Source: Flavobacterium sp.
GTDB taxonomy: Bacteria; Bacteroidota; Bacteroidia; Flavobacteriales; Flavobacteriaceae
DNA length: 10,475 bases
Reading direction: 5' to 3'
NCBI GenBank assembly: GCA_005792865.1
Contig: SXQR01000250.1
Coordinates: forward strand, 1 to 10,475
In this document: one piece after another, positions 5,220 through 10,475 of the stretch
Position numbering within the stretch: the stretch's first letter is position 1
How the letters are laid out: the number at the start of each line of letters is the position of its first letter
Notes under the pieces: generated by a model
Database searches by the model: none
What the model was told of the DNA's origin: nothing
What the model saw: only the letters and a program-made list of their open reading frames with translations
Program-made: the position numbers and the translations under genes

Positions 5220-7505
5220 ATGAAGAAAATTACCTTTTTGCTTGCATGTCTTGGCCTTTTCGGCACCAAAAGCTATGTACAGTTCCCCGAGAGCTTTGAA
5301 GGCACAACTTTTCCACCGGCAGGTTGGGCTTCGTTTATCGGAACGAATCAGGCAGGTGCGGGCCAGAACTGGCAGCGCACTACCGCCGATTTTAATACCG
5401 GGACGGCCTCGGCTTTTGTTCGTTGGGACAATACAGCGCCCGGCGCCCCTAAGGAGGATTGGCTTGTAACGCCCCAGTTTACCGTAACGGCCGAAACCCC
5501 GAACCTCGCGTTTTTCCACCGTCAGCAATATACGTTTGACTATACCAATGGCTACGCGATCAAGGTTTCCACTACGTCCCAGACCGACCACGCGTCCTTC
5601 ACGGATATATTGGTCATTCCTGAAAGCGCTGTCCCAATGACCTTCGGGCCGCAAATGGTGGACCTGAGCAACTACATTGGACAGCAGGTCTATGTTGCCT
5701 TTGTCATGACCAATGACGACGGTGACAACTGGCTGATTGATGATGTCAGTCTGTCGGCAGATGTGGAAGCGCCCCTTTGCGCGTCGGGTCCAACTCCTGC
5801 CAACGGAGCTGTAAATGTGCCAACCGGTGAGTATACATTCTCATGGGTCGCACCGGAAGGCGATGTTCTGTCTTACAACCTCTACGCCGGCGACAGCCCT
5901 ACGACAGCCACGATGCTTGTGGGTAACTTTACCGAAACCAGCGTGACCCTTAATATCACCGGCTTCAATGCCACCATTTACTGGCAGGTCGTTCCTGTCA
6001 ATGCGGCGGGTCCCGCTACAGGTTGCGATGTTTGGAGTTTCACAACTGAAAGTGCTCCGGGCTTCTGTCTGGATGTTCCGAATGGCCAGTGGCCGACGGG
6101 GACGGAAGGCTTCACTCCTGAAGTCTGCGACGGTGTCACCATCAATGAAATCGTGGCGAACGCCTATACGGGTGAATATTCAATTGTCAACGTTACCGAA
6201 GGGCAAACCTACACCTTTATCAGTGGGACGACCGATTTCGTGACCATCGGCAACTCCGACGGCGCGATCAGCTATGGCGCGGGAGAATCTCCCTTCACGT
6301 GGGTTTCGACCACGACCGGACAGGTGTGGTTCATCAGCCATAATAACGACCAGTGTGAATACGAAAGTGTCAATCGCGTGCGCGCCGTTATCTGCGGGGT
6401 TCCTTCGGATGAAACGCCCGATTACGCAAATCTTCAATACCCGTCCAACGAGACGATAGTAGAAGGAGGATCGATCACGGTTTACGGCCAGGTTTATGAA
6501 GCGGGACTTACCGATGTCGAGCCGGGACTTACCGGACAGGCCGAAGGCATCCAGATGTGGGTTGGCGTCAGCGCGGAAAATACGGATCCGGCTACCTGGT
6601 CTTCAGATCAGTGGGTGGAAGGTGAGTGGAATGCACTTGCCCAGGTTACCAATAACGACGAATACATGGCGGTAATTGGGCAGGACCTTGAGCCGGGCAT
6701 GTATTATTTTGCCACTCGCTGGAGGCTGAACGACGGCGGATATGTTTATGGCGGTACCGACGGGACAAACGGAAACTTCTGGGACGGAACCACATACAAC
6801 AGTGGTGTCCTTACGGTAACTCCTGCACCGGCTCCCAACAATGACGAATGTACAGGCGCATTTCCCCTGACTCCCGGCGGAGATTTCGCTTCGGGTGCAT
6901 TGACGACGACCAACGTAGGTGCGACGGCTCCAGACAGCCCGCTGCCTTCCTGCCAGGAATTTGCTGTTGAAAACGTATGGTACAGTGTTGTGGTTCCAGA
7001 TTCGGGAAGCCTGACATTTGAGACCGGAACCGTAGAAGGTTCGGATTTCCAGGATACCGTGATGGTCATTTATTCAGGAACCTGCGGATCACTGACCGAA
7101 ATTGGATGCAGTGATGACGAAGGCACCGACCTTTTCTCATTGATCACCGTGTCTGGACGTGACCCGGGCGAAACACTCTATGTGAGTGTCTGGCGGTATG
7201 ACAACGACAACGCCGATACGGGAGCGTTCCAGATCTCTGCTTATGATGCGTCACTCACCGCTCCTGTGTTTGCGGGAGGCTCGTTCTCATATTATCCGAA
7301 CCCGGTGAAGAACGTGTTGAACGTCTCTGCTGCGAATGAAATTTCATCAGCAAGCGTTTACAACATGTTGGGCCAGCGCGTACTTACCGCGCAATTGGGC
7401 ACGACCATCGGATCGGTTGACATGAGCGCACTGCCAAAAGGAGCGTACCTCGTAAAACTGTCATCGGGCAAAGCCGAGAAAACCATCAAGGTGATCAAGG
7501 AATAA
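5220..7505 (+). CDS. T9SS type A sorting domain protein with choice-of-anchor J and fibronectin-like modules
   Basis: This 761-residue secreted or surface protein has a signal peptide (MKKITFLLACLGLFGTKSYV). Modules in order: residues ~22-183, a cleaved-adhesin/choice-of-anchor J jelly roll (FPESFEG...PPAGW..., KEDWLVTPQF, GDNWLIDDVSL); ~187-278, a fibronectin type III-like domain ending VWSFTTES; ~281-394, a beta module with YSIVNVTEGQTYTF and VWFISHNNDQC; ~397-541, an Ig-like module with EGIQMWVGVSAENTDPATW and GMYYFATRWRLNDGGYVYGG; ~540-680, an NDEC module (NNDECTGAF, VWYSVVVPDSG, IGCSDDEG); ~689-761, the T9SS type A sorting tail (YYPNPVKNVLNVS, VYNMLGQRV, GAYLVKL, KTIKVIKE). The tail directs outer-membrane export and usually cell-surface attachment. 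No catalytic domain is recognisable, so adhesion or binding is a guess. The start at 5220 gives the signal peptide; an in-frame TTG at 5199 would add an unlikely extension. Confidence 0.9.
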   Translation: MKKITFLLACLGLFGTKSYVQFPESFEGTTFPPAGWASFIGTNQAGAGQNWQRTTADFNTGTASAFVRWDNTAPGAPKEDWLVTPQFTVTAETPNLAFFHRQQYTFDYTNGYAIKVSTTSQTDHASFTDILVIPESAVPMTFGPQMVDLSNYIGQQVYVAFVMTNDDGDNWLIDDVSLSADVEAPLCASGPTPANGAVNVPTGEYTFSWVAPEGDVLSYNLYAGDSPTTATMLVGNFTETSVTLNITGFNATIYWQVVPVNAAGPATGCDVWSFTTESAPGFCLDVPNGQWPTGTEGFTPEVCDGVTINEIVANAYTGEYSIVNVTEGQTYTFISGTTDFVTIGNSDGAISYGAGESPFTWVSTTTGQVWFISHNNDQCEYESVNRVRAVICGVPSDETPDYANLQYPSNETIVEGGSITVYGQVYEAGLTDVEPGLTGQAEGIQMWVGVSAENTDPATWSSDQWVEGEWNALAQVTNNDEYMAVIGQDLEPGMYYFATRWRLNDGGYVYGGTDGTNGNFWDGTTYNSGVLTVTPAPAPNNDECTGAFPLTPGGDFASGALTTTNVGATAPDSPLPSCQEFAVENVWYSVVVPDSGSLTFETGTVEGSDFQDTVMVIYSGTCGSLTEIGCSDDEGTDLFSLITVSGRDPGETLYVSVWRYDNDNADTGAFQISAYDASLTAPVFAGGSFSYYPNPVKNVLNVSAANEISSASVYNMLGQRVLTAQLGTTIGSVDMSALPKGAYLVKLSSGKAEKTIKVIKE

Positions 7506-7524
7506 TCCTAATATTTCAAATTAT

Positions 7525-7552
7525 AAAGCCGCCTTATCGGGCGGCTTTTTTT
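7525..7552 (+). terminator. Rho-independent terminator after the first T9SS cargo gene
   Basis: AAAGCCGCC (7525-7533) pairs with GGCGGCTTT (7540-7548) around a 6-nt loop and runs into a T tract ending at 7552. It begins 20 bases after the stop, so the two cargo genes are probably separate transcription units. Confidence 0.9.
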
Positions 7553-7571
7553 ATGCTTTAACATTTTTTTA

Positions 7572-7579
7572 TAAATTAG
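7572..7579 (+). promoter_or_regulatory. Weak candidate -7 element for the second T9SS cargo gene
   Basis: TAAATTAG at 7572-7579 matches TAnnTTTG except at one position and lies 19 bases before the ATG at 7599. No TTG is found at the expected -33 distance, only the T tract of the preceding terminator. Nothing else is seen in this 93-base gap. Confidence 0.3.
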
Positions 7580-7598
7580 GCGCACATTAAACCGCAAC

Positions 7599-9983
7599 AT
7601 GAAAAAAATTACCTTTTTCCTACTGACGTTCTCCTCCTTGCAACTTGCCGCACAATCGGTGGCAGGATACTCATTTGCCGAATCCACCGAAACGTATGCC
7701 GCGGTCGCCGGCACGAATTCCACCGCGACGGGTGATGACGGGACACAGAACAATGTCCCCATCGGCTTTGCCTTCCCTTTTGGAGGCGCCGAATATACGG
7801 CCATGAGCATCAGCACCAACGGCTTCATCCGCCTCGGGGCTGCCGTGGGACCCAACAATTGGATCAATGAATTGGGTTCGGCCTCTCCGCAAAGCCCGTT
7901 GATTGCCGCCTTCTGGGATGACCATAACCGCGGGACAGGTGCCATCCGTTATGCCCTGTCGGGTTCAGCGCCTAACAGAACGATGGAAATCGGTTGGAAC
8001 AACATCAATATTTCGGGCGGGGGGACCTCCAGTGCCACAAACTTTGCATCGTTTAAGATGAGGCTGCATGAGACCACGGGCCAGATCGACTTTATATACG
8101 GCACGGTAATGACGCCTGTCGGTACGCCATCGGCCAGCATTGGGATCAATGGTGAGGCAGATTTTGTAAGCGTCATGCCCGCTCCGGCCGGAGGAGTCGC
8201 TTCCTCTTCGACCGCCGTCAACAATATCGCATCGACCGCCGATGTCGCCGGTCGGAAATATACCTTCATGCCGACGCCGCAGTGCGCCTCGACGCCCGAT
8301 CCCGGAGACGCGTTGTCGACTGCGACGGCAGTTTGCGAGGATGTCACCTTTACCTTGTCGCTTTCAAATGACTTCGCTGAGTACGGCCTTTCCTTCCAAT
8401 GGCAGTCATCGGCAAACGGAAGCGATTTCGACGACATTGCCGGGGCCAACGGGCGCGAACTTTCCACCACCCAGGACCAAGCGACTTTTTACCGTGCGGT
8501 CGTATCCTGCGCCGCTGGCGGTTCGGCCATCAGTGAGGCTGTAGCGGTTTTGCAGACGCCAAACGACGAATGCTACTGTTATCCCAATTATGATTTCGGC
8601 AAGACCGACGGCGACCTGATCTCGAATGTCGTGATCACCGGAACCACGCTGGCGAACAATACGGGAACCTTGCCCGTGAATCCCTTTTACTCGGTATTCC
8701 AGGGCGAGCCTTATCACACGGCCGAACTCCAGGCAGGGGCGACGTACGAAATCCAGGTTACGGTGGGTTCATATGCGCAGCAAAACGTTGCGGTGTGGAT
8801 AGATTACAACGACGACCTCGTGTTTTCGGCCGATGAGAAAGTGGGCTTTACGACCGAGGAAATCGGCTCTAATGGAACCGGTACGTTCGAAATCCAGCTG
8901 GCGTGCGATCCTCCGGCGGGCGAGCACCGCATGCGGATTCGCGATGTCTGGAACCTGCAGGGGACTTTGATTGATCCTTGCGCCACTTATGGTTACGGCG
9001 AAACTGAAGATTACAATATCACCATCCTCGCCGGTGAGGCCTGTGCCCCGGTGGGCAGCGTTACGCTTGGCAATGTCAATTCCTCCAGCGCACTCCTGTC
9101 ATGGGAAGCAGGTTGCGGCCATACTTCATGGGATGTCTTCGTGGGGCCTGCGGGTGGGCCTTCGCCTGCCATGGCGAACTACGTAAACGTCACCGCGCCC
9201 TTGGTGATTGACGGACTTGAAGCATCGACCGATTACGACGTCTGGATCCTTGCCCATTGCGGCGAGGAGCTTGACAGCGGCTGGGCGGGACCTTTCGCCT
9301 TTACGACCGCGGTCATGGCCGTGGCCAATGACGAATGCAGCACCGCATTCGCGCTTTCGGCCGGTGGCACTTTTGAGGATTTTCCGTTGACCGCCACCAA
9401 TGTCGGCGCTTCAAAATCCATTGGACCGCCCAATCCCACATGCGGCACTTTCGCGTTTGGCGGGGATGTGTGGTTCAGTGTAGTGGTCCCTGAAAGTGGC
9501 AGCATCAGCCTCGAAACCAGGCCCGAACCGGGTTCCGAACTTAATGACACGGCGATGAGCGCTTATTCGGGAGATTGCGGATCGCTTGTCGCATTGGGAT
9601 GCAGCGATGATGAGGGCCTGGAAGCATTTTCAATCCTTAACCTGACCGGCCTGACCCCAGGACAGACAATCTACGCGCGCGTTTGGGAGTACGCAAACGA
9701 TACATTTGGAAACTTCAGGGTTTCGGCCTATCATGCCTCGTTGTCATCGGCTGGTCACGACTTGCGCACGATCAGGCTATACCCAAATCCCGCAGGTAAT
9801 TTTCTCAACATCAGCGGTATCGAGGGCAAAATCACCATCCACAATGCACTCGGGCAAAAGGTCATGGTCGTGGAATCGGTGGGCGAGCAACCTATCGACG
9901 TTTCAGGTCTGTCGGCCGGCGTCTATATGGTGCAGGCGTATGGCGGCGACCGGCCCATGACGGCAAAATTCATCAAGCAGTAA
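7599..9983 (+). CDS. T9SS type A sorting domain protein with GEVED, Ig-like and fibronectin modules
   Basis: This 794-residue secreted or surface protein starts with a signal peptide (MKKITFFLLTFSSLQLAAQS, cleavage near LAA-Q). Modules in order: residues ~21-226, a beta-sandwich domain common at the start of T9SS proteins (IGFAFPFGGAEYTAMSISTNGF, LIAAFWDD, FKMRLHETTGQIDFIYG); ~227-321, an Ig-like domain (CEDVTFTLSLSN, FQWQSSANGSDF, FYRAVVSC); ~322-478, a GEVED domain (VWIDYNDDLVFSADEKVG, GEHRMRIRDVW, YGYGETEDYNITI); ~480-571, a fibronectin type III-like domain ending GPFAFTTA; ~576-715, an NDEC module closely like that of the upstream gene; ~724-794, the T9SS type A tail (IRLYPNPAGNFLNIS, IHNALGQKV, GVYMVQAY, TAKFIKQ). 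No enzyme domain is visible. The shared module, similar signal peptide and adjacency suggest common ancestry with its neighbour. Function is unknown; surface binding is an inference. Confidence 0.9.
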   Translation: MKKITFFLLTFSSLQLAAQSVAGYSFAESTETYAAVAGTNSTATGDDGTQNNVPIGFAFPFGGAEYTAMSISTNGFIRLGAAVGPNNWINELGSASPQSPLIAAFWDDHNRGTGAIRYALSGSAPNRTMEIGWNNINISGGGTSSATNFASFKMRLHETTGQIDFIYGTVMTPVGTPSASIGINGEADFVSVMPAPAGGVASSSTAVNNIASTADVAGRKYTFMPTPQCASTPDPGDALSTATAVCEDVTFTLSLSNDFAEYGLSFQWQSSANGSDFDDIAGANGRELSTTQDQATFYRAVVSCAAGGSAISEAVAVLQTPNDECYCYPNYDFGKTDGDLISNVVITGTTLANNTGTLPVNPFYSVFQGEPYHTAELQAGATYEIQVTVGSYAQQNVAVWIDYNDDLVFSADEKVGFTTEEIGSNGTGTFEIQLACDPPAGEHRMRIRDVWNLQGTLIDPCATYGYGETEDYNITILAGEACAPVGSVTLGNVNSSSALLSWEAGCGHTSWDVFVGPAGGPSPAMANYVNVTAPLVIDGLEASTDYDVWILAHCGEELDSGWAGPFAFTTAVMAVANDECSTAFALSAGGTFEDFPLTATNVGASKSIGPPNPTCGTFAFGGDVWFSVVVPESGSISLETRPEPGSELNDTAMSAYSGDCGSLVALGCSDDEGLEAFSILNLTGLTPGQTIYARVWEYANDTFGNFRVSAYHASLSSAGHDLRTIRLYPNPAGNFLNISGIEGKITIHNALGQKVMVVESVGEQPIDVSGLSAGVYMVQAYGGDRPMTAKFIKQ

Positions 9984-9989
9984 GACAAG

Positions 9990-10012
9990 CCGCCTTCGGG
10001 CGGTTTTTTTTT
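9990..10012 (+). terminator. Rho-independent terminator with TTCG tetraloop after the second T9SS cargo gene
   Basis: CCGCC (9990-9994) and GGCGG (9999-10003) form a perfect stem capped by TTCG, a very stable C(UUCG)G tetraloop in RNA, followed by nine T residues (10004-10012). Confidence 0.92.
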
Positions 10013-10024
10013 CGAGTATATTTG
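9995..10024 (+). promoter_or_regulatory. Promoter of the glycosyltransferase gene
   Basis: TATATTTG at 10017-10024 is an exact TAnnTTTG -7 element. At the ideal 19-bp spacing upstream is TTC (9995-9997), a one-base mismatch to TTG that lies in the loop of the preceding terminator. The ATG begins only 4 bases after the -7 element, so the transcript would have almost no leader. Confidence 0.6.
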
Positions 10025-10028
10025 GGCT

Positions 10029-10475
10029 ATGAAATTTTCGGTGATCGTCCCGGTTTACAACCGCCCGCAGGAATTGCAGGAATTGCTGGCCAGCCTGTCG
10101 GCACAGGAGAGCGCACCGAAATTTGAGGTAGTGGTCATCGAGGACGGCTCGGCACTCAAGAGCGACGAGATCGTCAGGCTTTTCCCTCAGATGGAAATTG
10201 TATATCATGACAAGCCCAATACGGGCCCGGGCGACTCGCGCAATACGGGAATGAAGATGGCTTCGGGCGATTATTTCCTGATCTTCGATTCGGACTGCAT
10301 TTTGCCACCGCATTACCTGCAGACGGTCAGATCATGCCTGGAGGCTGCGCCGGTCGATTTTTTTGGCGGGCCCGATGCGGCGCTCGATTCATTTTCCGAG
10401 ATACAGAAGGCCATCAACTTTGCGATGACCTCGCTGCTGACCACGGGCGGTATCAGGGGCGGTTCGGAAAAAATC
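10029..10475 (+). CDS. Family 2 glycosyltransferase, N-terminal part (runs off the window)
   Basis: The first 149 codons are present, with no stop before the right edge. The N-terminus MKFSVIVPVYNRPQEL is the standard GT-A/GT2 opening. VVVIEDGSA (about residues 35-43) supplies the nucleotide-binding acidic position, NTGPGDSRNTGMKMASGDYF is the conserved loop-helix before the metal site, and FDSDCILP (about 87-94) holds the DxD motif that coordinates the divalent metal and sugar nucleotide. The enzyme transfers a sugar from an activated donor, probably to a lipid or surface polysaccharide; donor and acceptor cannot be read from this part. It follows a strong terminator and has its own promoter, so it appears to start a new transcription unit. 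GT2 membership is secure. Confidence 0.92.
   Translation, partial: MKFSVIVPVYNRPQELQELLASLSAQESAPKFEVVVIEDGSALKSDEIVRLFPQMEIVYHDKPNTGPGDSRNTGMKMASGDYFLIFDSDCILPPHYLQTVRSCLEAAPVDFFGGPDAALDSFSEIQKAINFAMTSLLTTGGIRGGSEKI

Noticed and set aside
1..10475. CRISPR array, tRNA, rRNA, insertion sequence, phage or defence system
   Set aside because: No repeat-spacer pattern, cloverleaf, transposase, integrase or defence-type protein was seen on either strand; gaps between genes are all under 100 bases and hold only terminators and promoters.

Overview
The window looks like chromosomal DNA from a member of the Bacteroidota, most likely a Flavobacteriaceae-type flavobacterium with a fairly high G+C content. 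Four things point there: the gene order (bamD end, rpoZ, coaBC, a DUF4835/PorD-type gene, recN, fabI); the clade-specific form of the omega subunit; two secreted proteins ending in type IX secretion system (T9SS) sorting tails; and Bacteroidota-style promoters (TTG, about 19 bp, TAnnTTTG). All complete genes lie on the + strand.

Positions 1 to about 110 do not belong with the rest. Read on the minus strand they encode a fragment of an oligopeptide/dipeptide ABC-transporter ATPase in G+C-rich, foreign-looking codons. At about 105-117 this joins directly to the last ~32 codons of bamD. This is probably a chimeric contig end from assembly or library construction; a genuine rearrangement is less likely.

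Positions 112-4286 form a tightly packed housekeeping run: bamD (3' end), rpoZ, coaBC, porD-like, recN. Junctions range from an 8-bp overlap to a 10-bp gap, so co-transcription is likely. It covers outer-membrane protein assembly, RNA polymerase, coenzyme A synthesis, a protein linked to T9SS, and DNA repair. fabI (fatty-acid elongation) follows with its own near-perfect promoter, whose -33 element lies inside the end of recN, and it closes with a strong terminator.

Positions 5220-9983 hold two large, modular secreted proteins (761 and 794 aa). Each has a signal peptide, stacked beta-sandwich modules, a shared NDEC-type module and a C-terminal T9SS type A sorting domain. Each sits in its own transcription unit with its own terminator. 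They look like related cell-surface or secreted proteins placed between fabI and a family 2 glycosyltransferase that runs off the right edge. The glycosyltransferase has a perfect TATATTTG -7 element only 4 bp before its ATG, which predicts a leaderless or nearly leaderless mRNA.

No tRNA, rRNA, CRISPR array, insertion sequence or phage gene was seen. No clearly new multi-gene system is present. The most unusual points are the chimeric left end, the compact terminator/promoter overlaps, the predicted leaderless glycosyltransferase mRNA, and the uncharacterised extracellular modules in the two T9SS cargo proteins.
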